From contig NZ_CP060393.1 of assembly GCF_014274685.1 (NCBI RefSeq), positions 2,043,501 to 2,107,500 on the forward strand: a stretch of DNA of 64,000 nt, in the 5' to 3' direction. This DNA is from Edaphobacter sp. 4G125 (lineage in GTDB: Bacteria > Acidobacteriota > Terriglobia > Terriglobales > Acidobacteriaceae). This document shows positions 34,867 through 44,061 of this stretch, piece by piece. Made by a program: the position numbers and the translations under genes. Positions within the stretch are counted from its first letter, which is position 1. Every line of letters starts with the position of its first letter. Below the pieces are notes generated by a model. It saw only the letters and a list, made by a program, of their open reading frames with translations. It ran no database searches and was not told the origin of the DNA.

Positions 34867-36804
34867 ATGGGGTTGTTTCGAGTTGCGGCTTTTGGATGTG
34901 CCATTGGGTTCCAGGCGATTTGGTGTGCCGGAGCCTGGGCTGAGGGAGCGCTGAAGATCGATCAGCCATCTGCGAAGATGGCTGAATCCGTGATGCGCCA
35001 ATGGCCAAACGGCGTAGTCTCGACACAAAATCATCCATCTGCTTGGGGATATGAAGAAGGTGTTTTATTGGACGGAATGGCCGCACAATGGCACACTACC
35101 GCCAATGGCGACGACTACCGTTACATCAAGGCCGCAGTCGATAAGTACGTCACAGAAGATGGAACCATCAAGACCTATCATGCGGATGCTCACAGTTTGG
35201 ATGAGATTGAGATGGGGCGGTCTGTACTGCTGGTCTATCGTGTGAGCCAGCAGCCAAAGTACTACAAGGCGGCGAAGTTCATTCACGATCAGCTTGCGTC
35301 GCAGCCCAGAACTTCAAGTGGAGGCTACTGGCACAAGCAGATTTATCCGAACCAGATGTGGCTCGATGGCGCTTATATGGCCGAACCGTTTCGCGCCGAG
35401 TATGCCGCGACCTTTCAACAGCCGGAAGATTTCAACGACATTGCCAAGCAACTTCTGTTGATGGACCAGCACATGCGTGACGCAAGAACAGGTTTGTTGC
35501 GTCATGGATGGGACGAATCGAAACAGATGAAATGGGCCGACCCGAAGACTGGACTGTCCCCTGAAGCATGGGGAAGAGCGATGGGGTGGTATGCGATGGC
35601 TCTGGTGGACGTGTTGGACTGGTTTCCAGTCGATCATCCTGACCGTCCTGAGCTTGTTCGTGCTCTGAATCGCGTGGCGAAATCGATTGTGACTTATCAG
35701 GATAAGAAGACGAGTCTCTGGTGGCAGGTACTGGATAAAAGCTCGCAGAAGGGGAACTTTACCGAAGCCTCAGCGAGCTGCATGTTTGTATATTCGCTTG
35801 CGAAAGGCGTCCGCATGGGATACCTTCCGCAAGCCGATCTATCTGCCGCTCGTCGTGGCTGGAGTGCGATTCAGGCTGCGTTCGTGACGGCAACTCCCGA
35901 TGGACTAACAGCCCTGAAAGGAACGGTGAAGGTCGGCGGACTAGGAGGTACACCCTACCGTTCAGGAACTTTCGATTACTACATCGGAGAGAAAACGATC
36001 CTCAATGATGCAAAGGGCATCGGAGCATTTTTGCTCGCTGGATCGGAGATGGCGCAGGCTCCGACAGAAGCTTTGGGGCAAGGAAAAACTGTTCTCGTGG
36101 ATGCGTGGTTCAACTCGCAGACGCGAAAGAATGCTGCAGGTCAGGCGGAGCTTTTCCACTACAAATGGGATGACGATGCCAACTCGGGCTTTGCCTTCTT
36201 TGGCCGCGCCTTTCAGCGTTATGGTGTAAGGCTCGATACGTTAAAAACGGCGCCGACCGTAGCCGATTTAAAGAAAGCCCAGATCTATATCATCTCTTCT
36301 CCAGACATCCCCGCTAAGAATCCTCACCCGAACTATATGGATAAAGCGAGTGGAGATGCGATTGAAGCCTGGGTCAAGGCGGGCGGGGTTTTGATTCTGA
36401 TGGAAAATGATAAGAACAACTCAGAGTTTGAGCATTTCAATACTCTGAGCGAGCGTTTTGGCATCCACTTTAATGCGGTTCTGCGAAATACGGTCGACAA
36501 TAACAACTGGCCACAGGGAACAGTGATGATTCCGAAGGGAACCGGAATCTTCGAATACGCCCACAAGGCATATCTCAAAGAGATTTCTACGATCACTCCG
36601 GAGGCTCCTGCCAAGTCGATCCTGACCGATCAAGGAGACGTTCTTATGGCCGTGGCCAAGGTGGGCAAGGGAATCGTGTTTGCTGTAGTTGATCCATGGA
36701 TTTACAACGAGTACGTGGACCGCAGAAACAACCTGCCATTAGATTTCGATGGGTTTGATGCAGCGATTGATCTGGCGGGATGGGCAGTGCGACAGGCGAA
36801 ATGA
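34867..36804 (+). CDS. Exported GH88/GH105-type unsaturated glycuronyl hydrolase
   Basis: Expected to remove unsaturated uronic acid from pectin or similar oligosaccharides made by a lyase. A signal peptide ends near residue 25 (AGAWAEG). The (alpha/alpha)6 domain spans about 35-380 with catalytic-type MWLDGAYMAEPF (Asp), RHGWDESKQMKWAD, EAWGRAMGWYAMAL, and WWQVLDK. After residue about 400 a separate domain (VLVDAWFNSQTRKN, GGVLILMENDKNN, GKGIVFAVVDPWIYNEYVD) resembles DUF4350/glutamine-amidotransferase-like folds. The 645-aa length therefore exceeds a plain GH105 (about 370). Substrate specificity is inferred from the family only; no polysaccharide lyase is in the window. Confidence 0.85.
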   Translation: MGLFRVAAFGCAIGFQAIWCAGAWAEGALKIDQPSAKMAESVMRQWPNGVVSTQNHPSAWGYEEGVLLDGMAAQWHTTANGDDYRYIKAAVDKYVTEDGTIKTYHADAHSLDEIEMGRSVLLVYRVSQQPKYYKAAKFIHDQLASQPRTSSGGYWHKQIYPNQMWLDGAYMAEPFRAEYAATFQQPEDFNDIAKQLLLMDQHMRDARTGLLRHGWDESKQMKWADPKTGLSPEAWGRAMGWYAMALVDVLDWFPVDHPDRPELVRALNRVAKSIVTYQDKKTSLWWQVLDKSSQKGNFTEASASCMFVYSLAKGVRMGYLPQADLSAARRGWSAIQAAFVTATPDGLTALKGTVKVGGLGGTPYRSGTFDYYIGEKTILNDAKGIGAFLLAGSEMAQAPTEALGQGKTVLVDAWFNSQTRKNAAGQAELFHYKWDDDANSGFAFFGRAFQRYGVRLDTLKTAPTVADLKKAQIYIISSPDIPAKNPHPNYMDKASGDAIEAWVKAGGVLILMENDKNNSEFEHFNTLSERFGIHFNAVLRNTVDNNNWPQGTVMIPKGTGIFEYAHKAYLKEISTITPEAPAKSILTDQGDVLMAVAKVGKGIVFAVVDPWIYNEYVDRRNNLPLDFDGFDAAIDLAGWAVRQAK

Positions 36805-36805
36805 T

Positions 36806-37135
36806 TTACAGGTGCGGCGCGAGGAGCGATCGGAGCTGCTGCATAAAAGAAACCAGATGAGGGAGTTTCTCTGGAGTCGGCTGCTTGAAGATGTGTTCAA
36901 TCTCGCTGGCTGCCTCTCCGGCCTCGATATACCCGAACATGCCGAGATTGCCAGAGAGCTTATGCGCCGCGGATTGCGCTTCGGCACGCATCGCCTCCGC
37001 AAGGTTTCCATTGAGCATTGTGCGAATGGCATCTTCGAGAAGATCGAGGCGGGCACGTGTTGATGGGAGATGGCGTTGCCATATCTCCTGTAGAAAGCTA
37101 TGAATCGCGGGATCAGGGGTGGAGGCTTGGTCCAT
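36806..37135 (-). CDS. Hpt phosphotransfer protein
   Basis: A free-standing histidine phosphotransfer domain of 109 aa. H58 lies in SAAHKLSGNLGMFGY, the canonical Hpt motif, within a four-helix pattern. It is encoded next to a single-domain response regulator and a hybrid kinase on the same strand, so it probably relays phosphate between them. Its stop lies one base after the stop of the convergent glycosidase. Confidence 0.88.
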   Translation of the reverse strand: MDQASTPDPAIHSFLQEIWQRHLPSTRARLDLLEDAIRTMLNGNLAEAMRAEAQSAAHKLSGNLGMFGYIEAGEAASEIEHIFKQPTPEKLPHLVSFMQQLRSLLAPHL

Positions 37136-37277
37136 GGGATATCCGGCTTCTGGACTCGGCTGCGTCGAGATGCTCTGTTTAGCGGTTCCGATTCCTCAAA
37201 CGATCTTTGTCAATAGTGTATGGCTTAATCGGGGAAATGGTTCCTGGTGGCGTTACTTTGGTGCGATGTTGTGTGAT

Positions 37278-37676
37278 CTATTTCAGCGCAGAATTTGAGA
37301 GTGCAGAACCCCAGTGCAGGGCTTCCGTAATCTGTGCAGCAAGGGTGAGCGGGTCGAATGGTTTGAAGAGAACAGCTGCAACTCCCAGGTCCGCGAAGCG
37401 CCGCCGGTCCATGCCCTGTACTTTTGCAGTCAGCAGCAAGACAGGGATGTGAGAGATGGCTGGAATCTCCTGCATTTGGAGGAAGGTATCAGGGCCATCC
37501 TGACCCGGCATCATCACGTCCATCAGGATCGCATCCGGCTGATGAATTCTTGCCATCTCAATCCCTTGCTCGCCAGAAGAAGCAGAAAAAACCTGCCATC
37601 CTGCTGTCGCCTCCAGAGAGAGAGAGGCCACTTCACGGATATCGTCTTCGTCATCAATAATCAGGATTCGGCGCAT
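37278..37676 (-). CDS. Single-domain response regulator
   Basis: A 132-aa receiver domain with no output domain. Acidic residues are in IIDDEDD, the phospho-acceptor is D53 in AILMDVMMPG, and the conserved Lys is in VLFKPFDP. The start at 37676 (MRRILIIDDE) is preferred; an ATG four codons upstream is possible. It lies between the Hpt protein and the hybrid kinase, in the same direction, and is likely the phosphate acceptor or donor for the Hpt protein. Confidence 0.88.
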   Translation of the reverse strand: MRRILIIDDEDDIREVASLSLEATAGWQVFSASSGEQGIEMARIHQPDAILMDVMMPGQDGPDTFLQMQEIPAISHIPVLLLTAKVQGMDRRRFADLGVAAVLFKPFDPLTLAAQITEALHWGSALSNSALK

Positions 37677-37734
37677 GACCCCTTCCATCTTCTCATGTCG
37701 CTATAAGAGCTGTGCTGAAGGGGATGCGAGGAGA

Positions 37735-39444
37735 CTAGGCGGCGGGTTCTCGCGAAAGCAGATTCGTGAATCGGTTGCGAACCTGATGGAGCATCGAGAG
37801 TACCAGCCCCTCGACTTCCTGCGGTTGTATTTTGGCCTTTGTGAGAAACTCTGTAGGGCCAAGCCGCAGCTTCGTTCTCTCGATGTCCGAGAGTTCGCGG
37901 CCGGAGTAGACGACCAAGGGGATGCTCTGAAGCTGAGGTTGCTGCCGAAGCCATTCTACGAGGGAGAATCCATCCCCATCAGGTAGGGTCAGATCGAGAA
38001 TGAGCAGGTCGGGTCGGCGATTGAGGCAATGGCGGATGGCCATCTGTCGGTTCTGCACGTGTTCCACTTGTACAGACGCATCGCGAAAATTAGCAATCAG
38101 TACGCTGGCGAGGTCTTCGTCATCTTCCACAAGAAGGATATGCGCGGATCCTTCTCCATGATGCAGAACCCTGCTCAGCTCTGCGAAGAGATGATTCTCA
38201 TTAAATGGTTTTTGGACCCATCCCTGAGCCTCTCCTGCAAGCTGAGACCGGAGATCGGAAGAGAGTACGCTGAGTACGACCACCGGAATTGCAGCGGTTA
38301 CAGGATTGTTACGAAGTCGCTGCAGAGTTTCCCACCCGCTGAGTCCAGGCATATAGAGGTCAAGCAGGATAGCTCCAAAGGATTGTTTCGACGCCAGCCG
38401 GAGTACCTCTTCTCCGCTGCTTGCCTCTATCACCGTATATCCCCGGCGCATGAGATTTTCTGCCACGACGGTGCGCACGCCAGGGTCGTCGTCGCAGAGA
38501 AGAATCTCTTGCTGTGAACTGGCGCCGAGAGGAGTCGTTTCTGGAAGAGGAAGGTCGCTGGCCCGTGCAGTCCGGGGTAGCATGACGAAAAGCGTTGTAC
38601 CTTTGATCGGATTTCGTTGGGCCCATATAGAACCGCTGTGCTGCTGAACGATGCTCCGGCAGATGGAGAGCCCTAGCCCTGTTCCTCCACGCTGCTTTGC
38701 ATCGGCATGTTCCACCTGTTCAAAACGATCGAAGATGGAATCGAGCTTATCGGTGGGTATTCCGCGACCTTCGTCCACAACCTTTACCAGGATGGAATCG
38801 GAGGTCGCATCGATATGGACGCGTACCGTCGATGCTGGTGGAGAAAATTTAATGGCGTTCGATAACAGGTTAGTCAGCACCTGAAGGATGCGGTCTGGAT
38901 CACCATCGAAGAAGAGAGAGTTGGTGGAGCCCGTCTGCCCTGAAACATAGGGGACGAGTTCAAGATGTACTGTGTGATTTTCTGCCATGGGCGTCATGGT
39001 CTCAATGGCTTGCTGGCAGAGATCATGGAGTGAGCAGCGCCGAATCTGAAGAGGAGCTCTTCCAGATTCCATCCGCTCCAGGTCGAGGATGTCATTAATC
39101 AGCCGGATCAGCCGGTCAGTGTTTGTAGTCGCAATCCGAAGAAGATTAAGTGCTCGTGGATCCATCTCTCCCATCGTTCCGGAAACCAGTAGGCCAAGCG
39201 CTCCCCGGATGCTGGTAAGGGGGGTTCTCAACTCATGAGAGACAGTCGAGATGAATTCATCTTTCAGACGATCGAGCTGGGAGCGTTCCGAAAGCTGTTT
39301 CTTGTCTTGGTATTGCTGCTCGCGTGCCTCCATTAGTTGGACGGCCAATTCGCGCGTCGAACGGCGAGCGCGAAGAAAGGCAAGTAGTAAAACCACAGTG
39401 AAAGCTGTCAGAGAGATGAGCCCTAGAACCAGGAGCATATCCAT
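37735..39444 (-). CDS. Hybrid sensor histidine kinase with two receiver domains
   Basis: A membrane-anchored kinase (569 aa) with a single N-terminal segment (residues 4-24) and no extracytoplasmic domain. H70 in STVSHELRTPL is the phosphorylated His of the HisKA domain; the ATPase domain has NLLSNAIKFS, DEGRGIP and GGTGLGLSI. Two receivers follow: LLCDDDPGV...ILLDLYMPG...VQKPF and LLVEDDEDL...LILDLTLPDGDG...LTKAK. There is no PAS or other obvious sensor domain, so the signal is unknown. It is the first gene of a minus-strand set with the response regulator and the Hpt protein. Confidence 0.9.
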   Translation of the reverse strand: MDMLLVLGLISLTAFTVVLLLAFLRARRSTRELAVQLMEAREQQYQDKKQLSERSQLDRLKDEFISTVSHELRTPLTSIRGALGLLVSGTMGEMDPRALNLLRIATTNTDRLIRLINDILDLERMESGRAPLQIRRCSLHDLCQQAIETMTPMAENHTVHLELVPYVSGQTGSTNSLFFDGDPDRILQVLTNLLSNAIKFSPPASTVRVHIDATSDSILVKVVDEGRGIPTDKLDSIFDRFEQVEHADAKQRGGTGLGLSICRSIVQQHSGSIWAQRNPIKGTTLFVMLPRTARASDLPLPETTPLGASSQQEILLCDDDPGVRTVVAENLMRRGYTVIEASSGEEVLRLASKQSFGAILLDLYMPGLSGWETLQRLRNNPVTAAIPVVVLSVLSSDLRSQLAGEAQGWVQKPFNENHLFAELSRVLHHGEGSAHILLVEDDEDLASVLIANFRDASVQVEHVQNRQMAIRHCLNRRPDLLILDLTLPDGDGFSLVEWLRQQPQLQSIPLVVYSGRELSDIERTKLRLGPTEFLTKAKIQPQEVEGLVLSMLHQVRNRFTNLLSREPAA

Positions 39445-39546
39445 GCTGAATAACCCTTAAGTAACCTTGGCAGTAAGATCGGGGAGAAATGAGCTAACCA
39501 AGCCTAAACCCCAAAAGTGAAGCAGATAGACACTGTTTCCTAACGG

Positions 39547-39560
39547 TAGGGTATACCCTA
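39547..39560. promoter_or_regulatory. Perfect palindrome upstream of the hybrid kinase
   Basis: TAGGGTATACCCTA, 14 bases and fully self-complementary, in the gap between two minus-strand genes, about 100 bases upstream of the kinase start. It could be an operator. No binding protein is evident. Confidence 0.4.
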
Positions 39561-39636
39561 TCACCTCAAAATGTATAACGAAAGTAACCTAAATGAGAAA
39601 TAGGCTGAGTTTTCCTACGGCGAAAATATCAGAGAC

Positions 39637-39666
39637 AGAAAAAGCCGCCCGAAGGCGACTTTTTCT
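39637..39666 (-). terminator. Terminator of the deoxyhypusine-synthase-like gene
   Basis: AGAAAAAG-C-CGCC, loop CGAA, GGCG-A-CTTTTTCT: 12 paired bases with one mismatch, located 18 bases past the stop on the minus strand, with a T-run in the descending arm. Confidence 0.8.
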
Positions 39667-39684
39667 CTTGGTCCGCAGGAGGGG

Positions 39685-40752
39685 CTAAATTCCAACGGTG
39701 ACCTGATCCAGGATGGTTGCCCATTTCTTCCCCTGGCGGGAACCCTGAGCGTTTTTGTGGAAGGCGTATCCGGCGATCAAGGGGAGCGCCAGGGTGGCTT
39801 CCGAGTACACCATCTGCTCATAGGTCGTATCGACCTTGCCCCAGCTAGAAGCTTCCTTTAAAGTCGAGCCGGAGAGCGCACCGTCGCGGGCGTCGGCCAC
39901 GGTGATCTGGATCGCATACTTGTGCATCGAGGCCTCTACGCCGAGGATGTCAGCGGCAACGACAATATCCTGGGCGAAGTTCTTCGGCACACCACCGCCG
40001 ATCATCAATAGGCCGGTGGTTGGGTTGGCGATTTTGAGCTGCGTCAACTCATAGAAGTCTTTGCCCGAATCGATCGAGACAGAGGGCTTGCCCTGACGGT
40101 CGTGCAGGTGGGCGACTAGGCCGAACCCGGCGGAGCAGTCTGAGAAGGCCGGACAGAAGATCGGCACATTTTTCTCGTAGGCGGCGAGCACGATGGAATC
40201 CTTGCCACCGTTCTGCGGGGTCTTGCCGTTCTTGGCGAGGTAGGCTCCCATCTCGCGGATGAATTCACGTGAGCTGTGGGGGCGGGGTTCCAGCGAATTG
40301 GTGATCTGGTGGGTCGTCTCGTCGCAGATGCGTAGCTCTTCTTCGTCGATGAAGGTGTCGTAGATGCGATCGATCATCAACTCTCGCAGAACATTGTCGC
40401 GCTCGCCGTACTTGTACTCGTCACCGGCAATGTAGTGATAGAAGCCGAGAGCCTCGAAGAAGTCCTGGTCGACGATATTGGCGCCGGTTGAGACGATGGC
40501 ATCCACCATATTGTTGCGGACGAGGTCGATGATGACCTTCTGCAAACCTGCCGAGATCAGCGATCCGGCGAGGCAAAGGATCACTCCGCATTCGGTGTCG
40601 CGGAGCATCATCTCGTAGATCGAAGCGGCGCGGGCGGTGTCGCGCGAGCTGAAGGCCATTGACTGCATGGCATCGACCAGAGCCACGACGTTGTGTTGCT
40701 TGATATCGATGTGCTGAATGGGCTGGGCGAGGAGTTCTTTTTTCGTGGACAT
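39685..40752 (-). CDS. Deoxyhypusine-synthase-like protein
   Basis: A 355-aa member of the deoxyhypusine synthase family, which in eukaryotes transfers the aminobutyl group of spermidine to eIF5A. The NAD-binding regions (GSLISAGL, STGANIVDQDF, SVSIDSGKDFYEL, GGGVPKNF) and the catalytic lysine K306 in EASSWGKVD are present. Bacteria have no eIF5A, and bacterial members are thought to make polyamines such as homospermidine. Its exact product here is unknown. It stands alone with its own terminator. Confidence 0.87.
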   Translation of the reverse strand: MSTKKELLAQPIQHIDIKQHNVVALVDAMQSMAFSSRDTARAASIYEMMLRDTECGVILCLAGSLISAGLQKVIIDLVRNNMVDAIVSTGANIVDQDFFEALGFYHYIAGDEYKYGERDNVLRELMIDRIYDTFIDEEELRICDETTHQITNSLEPRPHSSREFIREMGAYLAKNGKTPQNGGKDSIVLAAYEKNVPIFCPAFSDCSAGFGLVAHLHDRQGKPSVSIDSGKDFYELTQLKIANPTTGLLMIGGGVPKNFAQDIVVAADILGVEASMHKYAIQITVADARDGALSGSTLKEASSWGKVDTTYEQMVYSEATLALPLIAGYAFHKNAQGSRQGKKWATILDQVTVGI

Positions 40753-40973
40753 AACCTATCTAGGATACCAACGTTTGAGACTGGATTGGCGCAGGGTTCA
40801 CGTGAATTTAATGCGTTCGAACAGGGCCGATTTCAGAAGGGAAACCAGGGCTCCAACGAGCGGACCCATCGTTTTGTAGTCTTGATGTAGTGCTGGCACT
40901 TGCAACTCTTCCTGGGAAGTGGGTCCGCAACCAGAAGTTGCGCCGTTCTGTGACAAAGGTGAGACTGTAGGGC

Positions 40974-42278
40974 ATGAACGTCAACCTGGCTGAGAGGGCC
41001 CACAACCACAATTGGAAGCTCGATCCGATCGTCCGTTCGCTACTTGATACGGACTTTTACAAGTTGCTGATGCTGCAGTTCATCTGGAAGAACTTCCCAC
41101 GGGTGCACGTTACCTCGGAGACCACCAATCGAACGACTTCTGTACGCCTGGCTGAACAGATCTCTGCGGAGGTGTTGATCGAACAGATGGAGCATGTGCG
41201 CCAACTTCGCTTCCGCAAGAGCGAGCTTATTTGGCTGGCCGGGAACACATTCTATGGCACACGCACTATCTTCGAGCCTGCGTTCCTCGACTGGCTGGAG
41301 AAAGATTTTCGCCTCTCGGACTACGAGGTCCTAGAGCACGATGGTCAGCTGGTTCTTCGTTTCTCTGGCCTCTGGACTGAGGTGACCATGTGGGAGATCT
41401 ACGGTCTTGCTCTTTTGAGCGAGATGAAGACGCGGGCTGCTCTAAGCAAGCTCAGTGAGCTGGAGTTGGACATCCTCTATGCTCGTGCCAAAACACGGCT
41501 CTGGGACAAGATCGAAAAGTTGCGAAAAGTGCCTGGGATTAGCATCTCCGAGTTTGGGACCCGGCGTCGCCACTCCTTCCTTTGGCAGGAATATGTTGTC
41601 CTGGCGATGCGGGCAGGGATTGGCGAAAGTCTTTCTGGAACCTCCAATACTTACCTTGCGTACAAACACGATATGGAAGCGATGGGAACCAACGCACATG
41701 AGCTCCCCATGGCCCTGGCGGCGATCTCGAATTCTGACGAAGAGCTGCATCAGTCGCAGTACCGTGTACTGGAACTCTGGCAACAAAGCTACGGTGGCGA
41801 GCTGCTCATTCTGCTCCCCGATACCTTTGGTACCACACAGTTTTTGCAGGGAGCACCCGATTGGGTTGCCGACTGGACGGGGCAGCGCTGCGACTCCAAA
41901 GATCCTTTTGTCGCCGGTGATGAGTACATTGCATGGTTGATGAGCCGTGGTCGTGACGCTCGCCGTAAGCGTTTGATTGCCTCCGACGGTCTGGACGTCG
42001 ACGAGATCATTGCGCTCCAGACGTATTTCAAAGATCGCATCCGTTTCAGTGCAGGGTGGGGGACCCTGCTAACGAACGACTTCCGAGGCTGCCATCCGCG
42101 TGGCGAACATGACTTTGAACCAATCAGTTTGGTCTGCAAACTTATATCTGTTGAAGGGAGACCCGCCGTAAAGCTCAGCGACAACGCCCACAAGGCGACC
42201 GGCCCTGTCGATGAGGTCGAACGTTATCGCCGTATCTTTGGGACGATGGCTATCGAGGGTGCGGAAGTCGTCGTGTAA
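40974..42278 (+). CDS. pncB: Nicotinate phosphoribosyltransferase
   Basis: Converts nicotinate and PRPP to nicotinate mononucleotide in NAD salvage. The 434-aa protein shows LLDTDFYKLLMLQF at the N-terminus, the substrate motif EFGTRRRHSF (residues 193-202), GTSNTYLA, and H242 in GTNAHELPM, the residue that is phosphorylated during catalysis. The phosphate site is near LSDNAHKATGP. The length is normal for the PncB branch. It is followed by a CPBP protease gene after only 4 bases, so the two are probably co-transcribed. Confidence 0.95.
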   Translation: MNVNLAERAHNHNWKLDPIVRSLLDTDFYKLLMLQFIWKNFPRVHVTSETTNRTTSVRLAEQISAEVLIEQMEHVRQLRFRKSELIWLAGNTFYGTRTIFEPAFLDWLEKDFRLSDYEVLEHDGQLVLRFSGLWTEVTMWEIYGLALLSEMKTRAALSKLSELELDILYARAKTRLWDKIEKLRKVPGISISEFGTRRRHSFLWQEYVVLAMRAGIGESLSGTSNTYLAYKHDMEAMGTNAHELPMALAAISNSDEELHQSQYRVLELWQQSYGGELLILLPDTFGTTQFLQGAPDWVADWTGQRCDSKDPFVAGDEYIAWLMSRGRDARRKRLIASDGLDVDEIIALQTYFKDRIRFSAGWGTLLTNDFRGCHPRGEHDFEPISLVCKLISVEGRPAVKLSDNAHKATGPVDEVERYRRIFGTMAIEGAEVVV

Positions 42279-42282
42279 GCAA

Positions 42283-43092
42283 ATGAGACAATCCTCTCTT
42301 TCGCGCTGGTATGGTTTTGCGCGTGTGCTCCTTTTCTTTGCCGCCTGTGCGGTTCTGCTCATTGTTGCTTCTTCATACATGCCGAAACGGCCGGCCTTTG
42401 CGCCACAGATCGCTCTGGGGATCGTTACAAGCATCGCAACGTGGTTCCTTACGTGGATCTTTTGCCGTTGGGATGGCATACGGCTCAAGGATGTTGGCGC
42501 GACCTTTCGGATTCAAAGCCTCTCCCGTCTTCTGTTCGGAGCAACACTGGGGATTGCCCTCGTAGCGGTTCAGGCATTCTTTATTGCACTGATAGCTCAC
42601 GCTCGTTGGACGCGAGTTCCCCATACGAACGCGTGGACCGCAATTGTTCCGTTGTTCGCATATCTGTCGCTTGCCTGTCGAGAAGAGCTGGCCTTTCGTG
42701 GATATCCGTTACGACGCATGGAGAGCTTCTTTGGGTCTCTTGCAGCGCAGCTAATTGTAGCTATTGTCTTTGCCTTGGAACATGTGGGCGGTGGTTATAC
42801 ATGGGGGAACGCCTTCCTTGGTGTCTTTGTAGGATCGCTGCTCTTTGGCATGGCAGCGCTTGCAACCCGAGGACTTGCCGTTCCGATTGGGCTTCATGTG
42901 ATGTGGAACTTCGGGCAATGGGTCCTCGGCGAGAAAGAGTCGTTGGGGTTATGGAAGGTATTGATCGATGACAGGTTTCAGGCCCGTGCCCAGGTGGTGG
43001 GAATGGTGACCTATCTCCTGGGAGCCGGTATTGTCATCCTCGCCTTCTGGTGGCAATACCAGAAAAGCCGCGCATCGAAGCCGCTACCATAG
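42283..43092 (+). CDS. CPBP family intramembrane metalloprotease
   Basis: An integral membrane protein of 269 aa with about eight membrane segments. The three family motifs are present: E134-E135-xxx-R139 in CREELAFRG, H167 in FALEHVGGG, and H205-xxx-N209 in GLHVMWNF. Members cleave prenylated or other membrane substrates, and some act in bacteriocin immunity. The ATG at 42283 starts 4 bases after the pncB stop; the frame is open upstream inside pncB. Substrate unknown. Confidence 0.87.
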   Translation: MRQSSLSRWYGFARVLLFFAACAVLLIVASSYMPKRPAFAPQIALGIVTSIATWFLTWIFCRWDGIRLKDVGATFRIQSLSRLLFGATLGIALVAVQAFFIALIAHARWTRVPHTNAWTAIVPLFAYLSLACREELAFRGYPLRRMESFFGSLAAQLIVAIVFALEHVGGGYTWGNAFLGVFVGSLLFGMAALATRGLAVPIGLHVMWNFGQWVLGEKESLGLWKVLIDDRFQARAQVVGMVTYLLGAGIVILAFWWQYQKSRASKPLP

Positions 43093-43110
43093 GCCAGATA
43101 TACTCGGGTT

Positions 43111-44049
43111 ATGCCTAAGTTTGCCCGTGTGATTCGTTTTGTGATGGCCTCTGCCCTGGTGCCGTGGATGTCGGTTCAACCTTCGTTCGCCTGGGGTGGC
43201 GATGGTCATCGTATGATCAACCGGCTGGCGGCAACCTATCTCCCCAAAGATGTTCCCGCATTTCTGCGGAACGGCAATGCTCTCGACACGATGGAGTATC
43301 TTGGGCCCGAGCCCGACCGGTGGCGCAATCGCGCCGAACAAGAGTTAGGAGATGCCCAGGCTCCAGAACATTTTATTGATTTTGAGCAAGCTGACCTGAT
43401 TGGTACCTTGCCGAAAAAGCGCTATGACTACGTTCGCGCCCTGATGCAGGCACAGGCTGCGCATCCCGAGATTCAGATGACTCCCGAGAAGGTGGGTCTT
43501 CAGCCTTACGTGACCGAAGAGGTCTGGCAGCGACTCAAGGTTGGTATGCGTGAGTACCGCAAGCTGCTCGCGGCAGGAGAAGATACCAAGCCCGCGGAGA
43601 CGTCGATTCTTTATTACGCGGCATGGCTCGGTCACTATGTCGCCGATGGAGCCCAGCCACTGCATGTCACGATCCAGTACAACGGTTGGACAGGACCCAA
43701 TCCCAATGGCTATACGACGGCACACAAGATTCATTCGCTCTTCGAGTCCATCTATGTGACTGCCAACGTCAGGTCTACCGATGTTGCTCCTTTGGTTGCG
43801 GCCTCTCAGCCGAAGCTGCTGAACGACGAGTGGACAGACTACATGAGCTATCTACGCCACTCCGCGACCCTGGTCGAAAAGACCTATCAATTGGAGAAGG
43901 CCGGAGGTTTTGTTGGGACTGGAACCCCGGAGGCCAAGACTTTTACGGAAGAGCGGCTTGCGGCAGGTGCGATTGAACTTCGTGACATGATCTATACCGC
44001 TTGGGTTCGCAGCGCTGATCCGGTTGAAGAGTTCCATGGCGCGAATTAG
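43111..44049 (+). CDS. Exported S1/P1-type nuclease
   Basis: Zinc-dependent secreted nuclease, expected to degrade single-stranded DNA/RNA or to remove 3'-phosphates. A signal peptide precedes the mature N-terminus W28 in FAWGGDGHRM; in P1 nuclease the first Trp is itself a zinc ligand. Further candidate ligands are H33, D59 (ALDTMEY), H87 (PEHFIDF), H175/D179/H185 in GHYVADGAQPLH and H208/E212. The 312-aa length fits. It lies 18 bases after the CPBP gene, so probably in the same transcript. It ends 12 bases before the convergent DUF2062 gene. Confidence 0.9.
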   Translation: MPKFARVIRFVMASALVPWMSVQPSFAWGGDGHRMINRLAATYLPKDVPAFLRNGNALDTMEYLGPEPDRWRNRAEQELGDAQAPEHFIDFEQADLIGTLPKKRYDYVRALMQAQAAHPEIQMTPEKVGLQPYVTEEVWQRLKVGMREYRKLLAAGEDTKPAETSILYYAAWLGHYVADGAQPLHVTIQYNGWTGPNPNGYTTAHKIHSLFESIYVTANVRSTDVAPLVAASQPKLLNDEWTDYMSYLRHSATLVEKTYQLEKAGGFVGTGTPEAKTFTEERLAAGAIELRDMIYTAWVRSADPVEEFHGAN

Positions 44050-44061
44050 GAATATATAGCT

